This document shows positions 1 to 8,766 of a stretch of DNA of 64,000 nt, in pieces. Position numbers and translations under genes: made by a program. Under the pieces are notes generated by a model that was not told where the DNA came from, did no database searches, and was given only the letters and a program-made list of their open reading frames with translations. The DNA is from Acinetobacter pittii ANC 4050. Lineage in GTDB: Bacteria; Pseudomonadota; Gammaproteobacteria; Pseudomonadales; Moraxellaceae. How positions within the stretch are numbered: the first letter of the stretch is position 1; the number at the start of each line of letters is the position of its first letter. The DNA is taken from positions 2,027,647-2,091,646 of the forward strand of contig NZ_KB976987.1 in the NCBI RefSeq assembly GCF_000399685.1. The letters are read 5' to 3'.

Positions 1-2464
1 TAATCTGGGTCGTGAGCTGATCTTTTGTATTATTTAACTTGGTGTTGGTGTCCGTGATCTGGTTGCCCAAATCTTTCTTGGCATCATTCAAGTTCTTGTT
101 GGTATCAGCAATCTGGTTACCCAAATCAGTTTTTGTATCATTAAACTTTTGATTTAAATTCGTAATATTTTGGGTATTTTGATTAACACGGCCATCCACA
201 TTTTTAAGCTGACGAACTGTAACCGCATCTGAGTCTGCTGACCCATCTTCAACATTGGTAACACGGCGCTCTTTTCCTGCGGAACCAACAGAGATCACAC
301 CATTAGACATAGATGCGTCGCGATTTGTAAGAAATGAATTTCCTTTAGCTTGGGTTGCAACAGCATCTTGACCAAGCGCAACACTATTTTCAGCTTCTAC
401 TCGGCTACGTGCACCTAACGCAACACCACCACTCACCATAGACTGAGCATTTTGGCCTACAGCAACAGCGTTTTCTTGATCAGCAATTGCACCACCACCA
501 ATTGCGGCTGAGTTTTTACCTGCAGCTTTAGCATTTTTACCAATAGCTGCTGCATTGTCACCCGTTGCTTGAGCACCACTACCAATTGCAGCTGAGCTAT
601 TTCCAGTTGCTTTCGCCCCTTCACCAGGATTATTGCCTGAACCAATTGCTGTTGAATTTATACCTGAAGCAAATGAGTTAATCCCCATTGCCGAAGCACC
701 ATCACCAGTAGCTTGTGCAACAGCACCAAATGCAGCTGCACCTTTACCAGAGGCATTTGACATGACACCAAATGCAGAGGAAGCATCACCAGTCGCTTTA
801 GAAGTCATACCAAAAGCAGAAGAAAATGCACCTGTACCTACAGCCTGAACACCAACAGCTGTTGAACCATGATTGGCTTCTGTTGTCGGATATTGACCAG
901 CTTTAAGTACACCACCCGTAATTTCAGTATAAGTTTTACTTAATTCAGCATCACGTGCGATTTTATCAACATCATCACCACCAATTGCTACAGATGAGTT
1001 ACCACGGGCAATCACGTCTGCACCAATCGAAATAGACTGATCTCCAATTGCTTTGGTCTGATCACCAATCGCAATCGATTGATTACTATTGACCCCTTCA
1101 GCACCTTTAGTCGATGCGTTACGGCCAATAGCTACATCACCACGACCTACGGATTGGCTACTACTTCCCATTGAAATAGCACCAGAACCTGAAGCTTGTG
1201 CATTCCCACCTACTGCTACTGCATCACGCCCCCTTGCAGAAGCATTAACACCCACTGCAATAGAATTAAGTCCAGTAGCGCCATCATTTTCAAAGTTGCC
1301 GCCTTGCTGACCATAATCATTAATACTGACATAGTGGGTACGAGCAGCTTTTAGCTGACGAATTGTAGCGGCATCTGAATCAGCTGCACCATCCGCAACA
1401 TTCTGAATACGGCGTTCATTACCAACATCACCAACAGACAATACACCAGTTGGTGCAGGTTTTTTAGTTAAAAAACTTGCGCCAGTTGCTTGAGTTGCCT
1501 TTGAATCTTTACCCAGAGCAATACTATTTTCTGCTTCTGAACGAGCCCCTTTGCCGATGGCAACCCCACCTTCATAAGCTGCTTCAGCTTGGTCACCAAT
1601 TACAACGGCATTATCTTTTTGAGCTTTTGCCCCAGTACCAATTGCTACTGACTTTTTACCTTTTGACTCTGAAAAAGCACCAAGCGCTAAAGCATTTTCT
1701 TCTGTAGCAACAGCACCGCCACCAAATGCAATTGAATCTTTACCTGTGGCTTTCGTTGCCATTTTAGGTTGATAAGCTGCGCCAGCTTGCCCCGCCACAG
1801 CATCTGCATTTTCAATATCAGGTGAACCAATAGCAATTGAGCGATAACCTTCTGCTGTTGCAGAGTGGCCAATCGCTAATGACCCCTTACCTGTCGCTGC
1901 TGCTACGTTACCAATTGCTTGTGAAAAATCAGCAGTTGCAGCTGACTGACGCCCAACTGCAAGAGCAGTGTTTCCAGAAGATAATGCTCCAGTGCCAATG
2001 GCAACCCCTGAAATACCTTGAGTCGTTGCATAAGAACCAATTGCGGTTCCCAAGCCTTTCTCAACTACGGCTCCCGTACCAACACTCACAGATCCCCCTT
2101 GTTTAAGTGCTCCTGCATAAGGACCTGTTGTGTTGTTATATGGGTTATTACGGTTTGCAATATTTGAGCTTGTTCTATCTTGAGTTTGAGCTCCACAACC
2201 AATAGCAATATCTTTTGTATTTGCAGTATTAGCACCACCCTCACGACAAGAAGTAGTACCGGAAATAGAAGTTCCGGCCCCAAGTCCTCCCTCTGTATTT
2301 GTCGCTGCAAAAGCAGTAGCAGAAAAACTAATTGCTCCCACAAAAATAGCAGCCGATACATTTAAAGTTTTTGATTTAGTCTTTGTTTTACCTTTCGCAA
2401 GTTCAGATGTTGCAACCCATGCTCCGATCGAAGCATTCCAAACTACTTTATATACTTTATTCAT
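1..2464 (-). CDS. ata: Trimeric autotransporter adhesin (Ata/YadA type), N-terminal part only
   Basis: A surface adhesin of the trimeric autotransporter (type Vc) family; family members bind extracellular matrix and support biofilm. Only the first 821 codons are present; the rest of the stalk and the C-terminal YadA membrane anchor lie beyond base 1. Residues 1-53 form an extended signal peptide (start [10 protein letters not shown], hydrophobic core about 36-50, likely cleavage after ATAFA). The head is built of short repeats of the form S-x-A-I-G-x-x-A typical of YadA-like beta-rolls. Two neck motifs are visible, [11 protein letters not shown] (about 1351-1384) and [11 protein letters not shown] (about 206-239), the second followed by a coiled-coil stalk with DLGNQI repeats about 54 bases apart. 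The start is ATG at 2462-2464 with TGAGAAG five bases upstream. It is divergent from lon. No stop or frameshift is visible. Confidence 0.93.
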   Translation of the reverse strand, partial: MNKVYKVVWNASIGAWVATSELAKGKTKTKSKTLNVSAAIFVGAISFSATAFAATNTEGGLGAGTSISGTTSCREGGANTANTKDIAIGCGAQTQDRTSSNIANRNNPYNNTTGPYAGALKQGGSVSVGTGAVVEKGLGTAIGSYATTQGISGVAIGTGALSSGNTALAVGRQSAATADFSQAIGNVAAATGKGSLAIGHSATAEGYRSIAIGSPDIENADAVAGQAGAAYQPKMATKATGKDSIAFGGGAVATEENALALGAFSESKGKKSVAIGTGAKAQKDNAVVIGDQAEAAYEGGVAIGKGARSEAENSIALGKDSKATQATGASFLTKKPAPTGVLSVGDVGNERRIQNVADGAADSDAATIRQLKAARTHYVSINDYGQQGGNFENDGATGLNSIAVGVNASARGRDAVAVGGNAQASGSGAISMGSSSQSVGRGDVAIGRNASTKGAEGVNSNQSIAIGDQTKAIGDQSISIGADVIARGNSSVAIGGDDVDKIARDAELSKTYTEITGGVLKAGQYPTTEANHGSTAVGVQAVGTGAFSSAFGMTSKATGDASSAFGVMSNASGKGAAAFGAVAQATGDGASAMGINSFASGINSTAIGSGNNPGEGAKATGNSSAAIGSGAQATGDNAAAIGKNAKAAGKNSAAIGGGAIADQENAVAVGQNAQSMVSGGVALGARSRVEAENSVALGQDAVATQAKGNSFLTNRDASMSNGVISVGSAGKERRVTNVEDGSADSDAVTVRQLKNVDGRVNQNTQNITNLNQKFNDTKTDLGNQIADTNKNLNDAKKDLGNQITDTNTKLNNTKDQLTTQI

Positions 2465-2501
2465 AAAACTTCTCAGACAAATATCAAAAACAAGGACTCC
2501 T

Positions 2502-2526
2502 AAAAATGTTGTTAAAAAACATTTTT
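2502..2526 (-). promoter_or_regulatory. Hairpin in the ata 5' leader
   Basis: A perfect 9-base stem (AAAAATGTT at 2502-2510, AACATTTTT at 2518-2526) with a 7-base loop lies about 40 bases before the ata start. It would sit in the mRNA leader. On the plus strand it is followed by a T-run, so it could also stop transcription coming from the other side. Confidence 0.45.
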
Positions 2527-2736
2527 AGTTTTTTTGTGAGCGGAAAAAAGAGGCGGCATCCTAATGGAATAATTTTTTAAGGTAAATGTAGAGTTGGGGA
2601 AATTGAGCAAAAACGAGAAACATATCACAAAATAATAGAATTAATACAAATATTAAGCATTTGATTATTATTAAAAAAAGAGAAATAAAGACTAAAATGT
2701 ATCTAAATGTTCATATTAAGTAACATTGGGTAACTA

Positions 2737-2756
2737 TAGAATATATACTCTAAAAA
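2737..2756. repeat. Direct repeat, copy 1
   Basis: The 20-base sequence TAGAATATATACTCTAAAAA occurs here and again identically at 2913-2932, 176 bases away. Its core AGAATATATACTCT is nearly self-complementary, so it could bind a dimeric regulator. Confidence 0.6.
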
Positions 2757-2912
2757 ATAAAAATTAATAACTATAAATTAGTTTATATAAATAATTTATT
2801 TTCCAATTAATATACAAATGCTCTTTTAATTAAAATATTCAATTTTATTTATTAATAAAAAATAAAAAGCTAACAATATATGCACTAGAGATGGTTTATT
2901 ATCTCACCACAT

Positions 2913-2932
2913 TAGAATATATACTCTAAAAA
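2913..2932. repeat. Direct repeat, copy 2
   Basis: Identical second copy of the 20-base sequence at 2737-2756, in the same orientation. Both copies are within the ata-lon spacer. Confidence 0.6.
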
Positions 2933-3214
2933 TTATTAATTAAGTTTAAGCAAAATAATAAATTTTAAATACGCTATTTTAATGATTGTTATAAATTACC
3001 CAAACACATCTATAAACTTTTATCTTAGCATTAGCTACTTTCTTCTATAGCGTTTTTTTCATTCAATAAAAACTATTAAATAAGAACTCTAAGCACATGA
3101 CTTTAATAAAAAATATAGATAAGATTATTAAATTTAGATGCTTTATTGATATCAAAATAATTTTATTGTTCAACTCTATTAAACCAATGATTTTCTTATT
3201 TTTTCAAAAAAAGT

Positions 3215-3229
3215 TGACTAAATTAGTCA
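3215..3229. promoter_or_regulatory. Palindrome overlapping a possible lon -35 element
   Basis: TGACTAA-A-TTAGTCA is a perfect 15-base interrupted palindrome about 100 bases before the lon start. It overlaps TTGACT (3214-3219), which resembles a -35 hexamer, so a protein bound here could affect transcription. The regulator is unknown. Confidence 0.35.
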
Positions 3230-3327
3230 TTTTTTCCACATTTTCTCTAGTAAGGCCCTTGTAATTTTTAAAATACACATCACTATAAAAAACATGGCAA
3301 CCTCGTTGTCACTCATTAGGAGTGCCC

Positions 3328-5757
3328 ATGTCTGAACTTATTATGAATGAAAAAACTGACTTAGAGCCTCAGGTTCCAAGTGTATTACCACTTTTAGCGT
3401 TGCGCGATGTCGTGGTTTATCCACACATGCAAATTGCGTTATTCGTGGGTCGTGAAAAATCGATCAATGCAGTTGATGTGGCTCGTAACAGTGACAATTT
3501 AGTATTTGTAGTTGCGCAAAAAGATTCGCTTACAGAAGAAATTGATCACGATAACCTTTATCAGTACGGAACTGTCGCTAAGATTGTTCAAGTCGTAAAT
3601 CATGAGAATGATGAAAACTGCATTAAAGTACTTATTGAAGGTTTACATCGCTCTAAACTTGAAAAAATTATCGATGAAGATAGTCATTTGACTGCTGAGC
3701 ACAGCTTAAGTCCAATGACAATTAACGTAGATAAAGCTACTCAAGAAACTCGTTTGCAAGAGTTACGTACTTTATTTGCTCAATATGCTGAAGCAAAATT
3801 ACGTAATGCGCGTGAACTTGTTGCTGCGGCTAATAAAATTGAAGACTTGCTACAACTCATGTTCTTCGTAGCAACACGTGTGCCTCTAAATATTGAAATT
3901 AAACAGAAGTTTTTAGAGTACGATGAGTTTGAAGCACATTTGCAAGAGCTGATGAACTACTTGGTAAATCAATCTGCAGAACAGCAAATTGAACAAACTT
4001 TGCATGACAGCGTAAAACGCCAAATGGAAAAAAACCAACGTGAATACTTTCTAAATGAAAAAATGAAAGTCATTCAACGTGAACTTTCCGACATGAATGG
4101 CGGTGCTGAAGATGACGTTGCTGAAATAGAGAAACGTCTTGCTGAAGCTGATTTACCTGAACACGTACGTAAAAAAGCTGAAGCTGAGTTCCGTAAGCTT
4201 AAAGCAATGCAACCTGCCTCTAGTGAAGCTGCTGTTGTACGTAACTATCTAGAAGTAATTTTAGATACGCCGTGGAATAAAGCGAGCAAAGTAAGTATTA
4301 ACCTTGCGAAAGCACAGGAAATTCTCGATACCGATCACTACGGCTTAGATGACGTTAAAGATCGTATTGTTGAATACTTAGCTGTTCAGTCACGTGTTAA
4401 AAAGCTCAAAGGTCCGATTCTATGTTTAGTAGGCCCTCCGGGTGTAGGTAAAACTTCACTTGGTGAGTCTGTAGCGAAAGCAACAGGTCGTGAGTTTGTT
4501 CGTATGGCACTCGGTGGTGTACGTGACGAAGCTGAAATTCGTGGTCACCGTCGTACTTATATTGGTGCGATGCCAGGTAAAATCGTGCAATCTTTAACAA
4601 AAGTTGGCGTGAAGAACCCATTGTTCTTACTCGACGAAATTGACAAGATGGCGCAAGACTACCGTGGCGATCCTGCTTCTGCATTGCTTGAAGTATTAGA
4701 TCCATCACAAAACAATAAGTTCAACGATCACTATTTAGATCTTGATCTTGACCTATCTGAAGTGATGTTTATCTGTACTGCAAACAGTATGAATATTCCA
4801 GAAGCATTGCTAGACCGTATGGAAGTGATTCGTCTACCGGGTTATACCGAAGATGAAAAAGTTAACATTGCTGAACGTTACCTTGTTCCAAAAGCAATTA
4901 AGAACAATGGACTACGTGCAAAAGAGTTAACAATCCATGAAGAAGCGATTCGTGACATTGTTCAACGCTACACACGTGAAGCTGGTGTACGTAATTTAGA
5001 ACGTGAAGTGTCTAAAATTGCACGTAAGGTAGTAAAAGAAGCCGTAAGTAAAAAGTCTAAAAACTTACAGCTTGATGTGACTTCTGCCAATCTTCCAGAA
5101 TACTTAGGTCCACACAAGTTTGACTTTGGTATTGCAGAAGATGAAGCTCAAGTAGGACGCGTCAATGGTCTAGCTTGGACATCTGTAGGTGGTGAATTAC
5201 TTACTATTGAAGTTGCAGCTGTCAAAGGTAAAGGTAAATTCATTACGACCGGTTCACTCGGCGACGTTATGAAAGAATCTATTACTACCGCAATGACTTT
5301 AGTACGTACACGCGCTGATGAATTAGGTATTGAAGCTTCTCGTTTTGAAGAAACTGATGTACATGTTCACTTACCTGAAGGTGCAACACCAAAAGATGGT
5401 CCATCTGCTGGTTTAGCATTAACAACTGCGCTTGTATCAGCATTTACAGGTATTGCAATTCGTCCTGATATTGCAATGACTGGTGAAACAAGCTTAGGTG
5501 GTCGTGCAATGCGTATTGGTGGCTTAAAAGAAAAACTTCTTGCAGCACACCGCGGTGGAATCAAGCTTGTCTTTATTCCTCAAGATAACGTTCGTGACTT
5601 GGCAGAAATTCCTGCGAATGTTAAAGAAGGTTTGGAAATCAAAGCTGTGAAAAGTATTGATGACATCTTACCTTTAGCATTAGTTTCGATGCCAAAGCCT
5701 TTGCCTAAAACACCGATTGTGAAACCGGTGGAAGGTTCAAAAGCAGCACGTCACTAA
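3328..5757 (+). CDS. lon: ATP-dependent protease La (Lon)
   Basis: Cytoplasmic AAA+ serine protease that degrades misfolded and specific regulatory proteins. The 809-residue protein has the N-terminal LON substrate domain (about 15-210), a coiled-coil segment, the AAA+ module with Walker A GPPGVGKT at 369-376 and Walker B FLLDEIDK, and the C-terminal protease domain with the Ser-Lys dyad (S693 in PKDGPSAG, K736 in GGLKEK, 43 residues apart as in E. coli). A GTG two codons upstream is in frame, but the ATG at 3328 sits five bases after TAGGAG (3317-3322), so ATG is chosen. The gene stands alone and ends at a strong terminator. Confidence 0.97.
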   Translation: MSELIMNEKTDLEPQVPSVLPLLALRDVVVYPHMQIALFVGREKSINAVDVARNSDNLVFVVAQKDSLTEEIDHDNLYQYGTVAKIVQVVNHENDENCIKVLIEGLHRSKLEKIIDEDSHLTAEHSLSPMTINVDKATQETRLQELRTLFAQYAEAKLRNARELVAAANKIEDLLQLMFFVATRVPLNIEIKQKFLEYDEFEAHLQELMNYLVNQSAEQQIEQTLHDSVKRQMEKNQREYFLNEKMKVIQRELSDMNGGAEDDVAEIEKRLAEADLPEHVRKKAEAEFRKLKAMQPASSEAAVVRNYLEVILDTPWNKASKVSINLAKAQEILDTDHYGLDDVKDRIVEYLAVQSRVKKLKGPILCLVGPPGVGKTSLGESVAKATGREFVRMALGGVRDEAEIRGHRRTYIGAMPGKIVQSLTKVGVKNPLFLLDEIDKMAQDYRGDPASALLEVLDPSQNNKFNDHYLDLDLDLSEVMFICTANSMNIPEALLDRMEVIRLPGYTEDEKVNIAERYLVPKAIKNNGLRAKELTIHEEAIRDIVQRYTREAGVRNLEREVSKIARKVVKEAVSKKSKNLQLDVTSANLPEYLGPHKFDFGIAEDEAQVGRVNGLAWTSVGGELLTIEVAAVKGKGKFITTGSLGDVMKESITTAMTLVRTRADELGIEASRFEETDVHVHLPEGATPKDGPSAGLALTTALVSAFTGIAIRPDIAMTGETSLGGRAMRIGGLKEKLLAAHRGGIKLVFIPQDNVRDLAEIPANVKEGLEIKAVKSIDDILPLALVSMPKPLPKTPIVKPVEGSKAARH

Positions 5758-5769
5758 TTAAAAATAAAA

Positions 5770-5798
5770 AAGAGAGAGCTTCGGCTCTCTTTTTTTTG
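5770..5798 (+). terminator. Intrinsic terminator after lon
   Basis: GAGAGC (5774-5779), UUCG loop, GCTCTC (5784-5789), extended by A-T pairs and followed by a run of eight or more T. Confidence 0.9.
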
Positions 5799-5890
5799 TT
5801 ACACAATTTGATTGAAAAATATCCAACCATCCTCATAATAGGTATTAAGAGTATTTAATTACTTTAAGTATTCTTCGTTATCTCTTCTTT

Positions 5891-5987
5891 TATAGATAAC
5901 CTTGTTTTTATTCTCTATGATCATCTGAACTCCAGACAGATGATCATTTGATCGCAGTCCAACACAGTTTTTTGGACTGCGTTTTTT
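5891..5987 (+). ncRNA. Possible small RNA between lon and rlmH
   Basis: Between the lon terminator and rlmH there are two further hairpins: GATCATCTG/CAGATGATC (5919-5927 with 5937-5945) and a strong Rho-independent terminator CGCAGTCCAA/TTGGACTGCG with a T6 tail (5953-5987). A second complete terminator that follows no protein gene suggests a short independent transcript. A -10-like TATAGA lies at 5891-5896; no good -35 was found. The left boundary is therefore a guess. Confidence 0.4.
5953..5987 (+). terminator. Second intrinsic terminator, upstream of rlmH
   Basis: Ten-base perfect stem CGCAGTCCAA (5953-5962) and TTGGACTGCG (5972-5981), then TTTTTT. It does not follow an ORF; see the candidate small RNA. 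Confidence 0.85.
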
Positions 5988-6065
5988 ATGCCTGTCTTTT
6001 AAGATCATCAGTTGCTTTCATTCCTCAGGTATAATGCGCCAGCTGTTTTTGAATGAATAGACAAT

Positions 6066-6545
6066 ATGAAAATTCGTATTCTGACCATTGGTCAAAAAAT
6101 GCCTGCTTGGGTTCTTACTGGTTTTGAAGATTATTTCAAACGCATCCAACCTTTTGTTCAAACCCAAGTCATTGAACTGCCTATGGCCAAACGTAGTAAG
6201 AATGATTCAGAAGCAGATATTTTAAAATATTGCCAAGTTGAAGGTGAAAGTATTTTAAATGCTTTGAAACCGAATGAAACTTTAATTGCTCTAGAAGTTG
6301 GTGGTCGTGAACTCAGTACAGAAAAATTAGCTGAGACAATGAAACAGTGGATGCTTGAAGGTAATGATGTAGCTCTCGCAATTGGCGGCCCAGATGGTTT
6401 ATCAGATCAAGTACGTAAAGCTGCCGCATGGCATTGGTCACTTTCAAAACTTACGATGCCTCACCCTTTGGTACGTGTTTTATTAATCGAGCAACTATAT
6501 CGGGCGATGAGTATTAATCATAATCACCCTTATCATCGTGCATAA
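6066..6545 (+). CDS. rlmH: 23S rRNA (pseudouridine1915-N3)-methyltransferase RlmH
   Basis: SPOUT-family methyltransferase that uses S-adenosylmethionine to methylate pseudouridine 1915 in helix 69 of 23S rRNA on the assembled 70S ribosome. The 159-residue length matches the family. The start MKIRILTIGQKMP and the SAM-binding knot segment (AIGGPDGLS near residue 105) with the C-terminal LLIEQLYRA...NHPYHR motif are diagnostic. In many bacteria it follows rsfS; here it is alone between lon and a dioxygenase gene, behind the terminator at 5953-5987. Confidence 0.95.
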   Translation: MKIRILTIGQKMPAWVLTGFEDYFKRIQPFVQTQVIELPMAKRSKNDSEADILKYCQVEGESILNALKPNETLIALEVGGRELSTEKLAETMKQWMLEGNDVALAIGGPDGLSDQVRKAAAWHWSLSKLTMPHPLVRVLLIEQLYRAMSINHNHPYHRA

Positions 6546-6657
6546 AAGGAACAAACGTTTCATTTTAAGAACAATCCGTTGAAATCTGGATACTTTTAAC
6601 ATGTCCTGATTTTGGCATAATAACTATTATTCTGCTTTTCAAATCAGGTGTAATGAA

Positions 6658-7434
6658 ATGGAACTACAAACGCTTCCCGGATTGTTTATTTCCCATGGCT
6701 CGCCCATGCTTGCACTTGATCCGGAACAGGTGGGACCTGCTCTACACCGTTTAGGTATAAATTTGCCTATACCAAAAGCAATTATCGTGATGTCTGCTCA
6801 CTGGGAAAGTAAAGCACTTGAAGTGAGCATTTCAACTCGTCCTGAAACGTGGCATGACTTCCGCGGATTTCCTAAAGAGTTATATGAAATTCGCTATAGT
6901 GCACCTGGCCAACCAGAACTTGCAGAAGAAATCTTAAAATTATTGGCAGATGCACACTTTGTTGCACATGCCAATAGTACACGTCCTCGTGATCATGGCG
7001 TATGGATGCCTCTATTACATATGTATCCTGATGCAGACATTCCCGTGGTTGAAATTTCTTTGCCATCAAATTTAAGTTCGCAAGAAATTTATCGTATAGG
7101 ACAAACACTAGCCCCTTTACGTGATAAACAAATTTTACTCATTGGTTCGGGAAGTATTACTCATAATCTTGCAGAGTTATCTTGGCAAGGAGACCACTCT
7201 AAAGTTCCTGAATGGGCATCGACGTTTAGAAATACAGTAGTTAATAAACTTTCACATCAAGATTATGATGGCGTATTGGAATGGCAATCACTGCCGTATG
7301 TAAAACGCAATCACCCTAGTCTTGAACATTTTGCACCTTTGTTCTTTGCTATGGGGACAGGCAATCGTTTTACGATTGTTCATAGTAGCTTCACAATGGG
7401 TTCATTAGGAATGGACATTTATCGTTTTGATTAA
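6658..7434 (+). CDS. ygiD: Extradiol dioxygenase of the LigB/YgiD (4,5-DOPA dioxygenase) family
   Basis: Cytoplasmic non-haem metal enzyme of the class III extradiol ring-cleavage family; the E. coli relative YgiD opens L-DOPA. The 258-residue protein shows the family N-terminus (LFISHGSPMLAL with a metal-binding His), SAHWES near residue 48, the conserved DHGVWMPL around residue 113, and GSGSITHNL around 163. The start follows AGGTG at 6646-6650 with seven bases of spacing. The true aromatic substrate in this organism cannot be read from sequence. Confidence 0.85.
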   Translation: MELQTLPGLFISHGSPMLALDPEQVGPALHRLGINLPIPKAIIVMSAHWESKALEVSISTRPETWHDFRGFPKELYEIRYSAPGQPELAEEILKLLADAHFVAHANSTRPRDHGVWMPLLHMYPDADIPVVEISLPSNLSSQEIYRIGQTLAPLRDKQILLIGSGSITHNLAELSWQGDHSKVPEWASTFRNTVVNKLSHQDYDGVLEWQSLPYVKRNHPSLEHFAPLFFAMGTGNRFTIVHSSFTMGSLGMDIYRFD

Positions 7435-7444
7435 TTATTAGCAA

Positions 7445-7463
7445 ATACCCGTTTTCGGGGTAT
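7445..7463 (+). terminator. Weak hairpin after the dioxygenase gene
   Basis: ATACCC (7445-7450) pairs with GGGTAT (7458-7463). The following sequence is only moderately T-rich, so termination would be partial. Confidence 0.4.
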
Positions 7464-7600
7464 ACCATTATTTTTGTTGAAAATTCGAATAATTTACAAA
7501 CTTATACATTTTAAAAACCGAAACAATCAAATGTTTACATTTTCTTTTTTTAAGAATGTTTTAAGCTTATTACTGTTGTTTTTTTACTTGAAGTTTTTAA

Positions 7601-8710
7601 ATGAAAATTAAATATTTAATTCTTGCGTTGTTACCTTTTTCTTTGATGGCGTGTCAAACAGTTACTAATACTCCTGCTCCAATTGTATCTGAGCAACAAC
7701 AAAACCTTGCAAGCACTTTAGGTGAATATGCATGGACTTATCAAAATGTAAAAGCTTCTAAGCCACTTATTCTTAACTTTAGTGCAGATGGTAAATTAGC
7801 AATCAATACAGGTTGTAATGGCCAAGGCGGTACTTGGAAAGTTGAAGGTAACCAACTTGTTACTTCAAATCTTGTTTCAACGATGATGGCTTGCCAAGAT
7901 GATTTAATGAAACAAGAGCAACTTTCTACTAGCCTCTTTAATGAAGCGAAATTACCAATCGAAATTAGCAACAATAATGGTCAGGTGATTTTAAGCGTGA
8001 CAGATAAAACTGGACAAAAGCACATTTTCCAAGGTCAAAAAGCAGTAAATACTCAAGCTTTAACAGACTACTCTTGGTCATATCAGCCTGAAAATACTAA
8101 AAAACCAATCGTTCTTAACTTTACAAATGACCGTTTATCTATCGCAACGGGTTGTAACCGCCAAGGAACAACTTGGAAAGTTGAAAACAATACCATCGTA
8201 ACAGCTGACGTAATGTCGACGATGATGGCGTGTGAACCTGCTTTAATGAAACAGGAACAATTTTCTAGCAGCCTATTCCAAAAACGTGCAATTCCGTTTG
8301 AACTCAATACAACAAATGCTGATCAACCAACATTGACAGTGTCTGATGCTCAAGGCCAAAAATATACCTTTACTGGTAAAATGACACCTGAAGCAAAATA
8401 TCAATCTGAAGGAAAAACTATTTTCCTTGAAGTAGCTCCACAAACTAAATCTTGTACGGGTGTTGCACCACAAACTTGTATGCAAGTTCGTGAAGTCAAA
8501 TATGATGACAAAGGCGTTAAAACTTACGCTGACAAAAACTGGTCATTATATTACGGTCAAATCGAAGGTTTTGAACATAAACCAGATCAACGCGTAATTT
8601 TACGTGTAAAACGTTTTGACGTAAAAAACCCAGCAGCAGATCAATCTAGTCAAGCAGATGTATTAGATATGGTTGTAGAGCAAGAGTTAGTTAAGAAACC
8701 TAAAAAATAA
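7601..8710 (+). CDS. Lipoprotein with two META domains and a C-terminal DUF4377 domain
   Basis: A 369-residue predicted lipoprotein: the signal peptide ends in the lipobox LMAC (Cys18). Two META (HslJ-like) domains follow in tandem, about 35-145 and 150-263. Each contains TGCN, GTTWKVE or GTWKVE, and a STMMAC...LMKQEQ segment, so they look like an internal duplication. Residues about 270-360 resemble DUF4377, with a CTGVAPQTC segment and a final strand-rich region. HslJ-type META proteins are linked to novobiocin resistance and heat shock in E. coli; the role here is unknown. It is monocistronic, with a shared terminator against gdhA. Confidence 0.85.
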   Translation: MKIKYLILALLPFSLMACQTVTNTPAPIVSEQQQNLASTLGEYAWTYQNVKASKPLILNFSADGKLAINTGCNGQGGTWKVEGNQLVTSNLVSTMMACQDDLMKQEQLSTSLFNEAKLPIEISNNNGQVILSVTDKTGQKHIFQGQKAVNTQALTDYSWSYQPENTKKPIVLNFTNDRLSIATGCNRQGTTWKVENNTIVTADVMSTMMACEPALMKQEQFSSSLFQKRAIPFELNTTNADQPTLTVSDAQGQKYTFTGKMTPEAKYQSEGKTIFLEVAPQTKSCTGVAPQTCMQVREVKYDDKGVKTYADKNWSLYYGQIEGFEHKPDQRVILRVKRFDVKNPAADQSSQADVLDMVVEQELVKKPKK

Positions 8711-8726
8711 GTTTTTAAACTAAAAA

Positions 8727-8757
8727 AATCCGATGCTTTTGCATCGGATTTTTTTAT
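8727..8757. terminator. Bidirectional terminator between the META lipoprotein gene and gdhA
   Basis: Ten-base perfect stem AATCCGATGC (8727-8736) and GCATCGGATT (8741-8750) with a TTTT loop, T-run on the plus side and A-run on the other, so it serves both converging genes. Confidence 0.92.
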
Positions 8758-8766
8758 TTCTATATT

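Larger units (their letters stand above)
2465..3327. other. AT-rich spacer between ata and lon
   Basis: About 860 bases with no convincing gene on either strand. It holds the divergent promoters of ata and lon, a 20-base direct repeat (2737-2756 and 2913-2932), a hairpin in the ata leader (2502-2526) and a palindrome upstream of lon (3215-3229). The composition is extremely AT-rich, which is typical of regulatory DNA bound by H-NS-like proteins; that reading is inference. Confidence 0.7.

Noticed and set aside
457..2365. Several open frames on both strands across the adhesin gene
   Set aside because: They are artefacts of the repetitive Gly/Ala-rich coding sequence; the long minus-strand frame explains the region.
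1..2400. Periodic repeats that look like a CRISPR or tandem array
   Set aside because: The repeats are in frame, unequal and encode adhesin head and stalk units.
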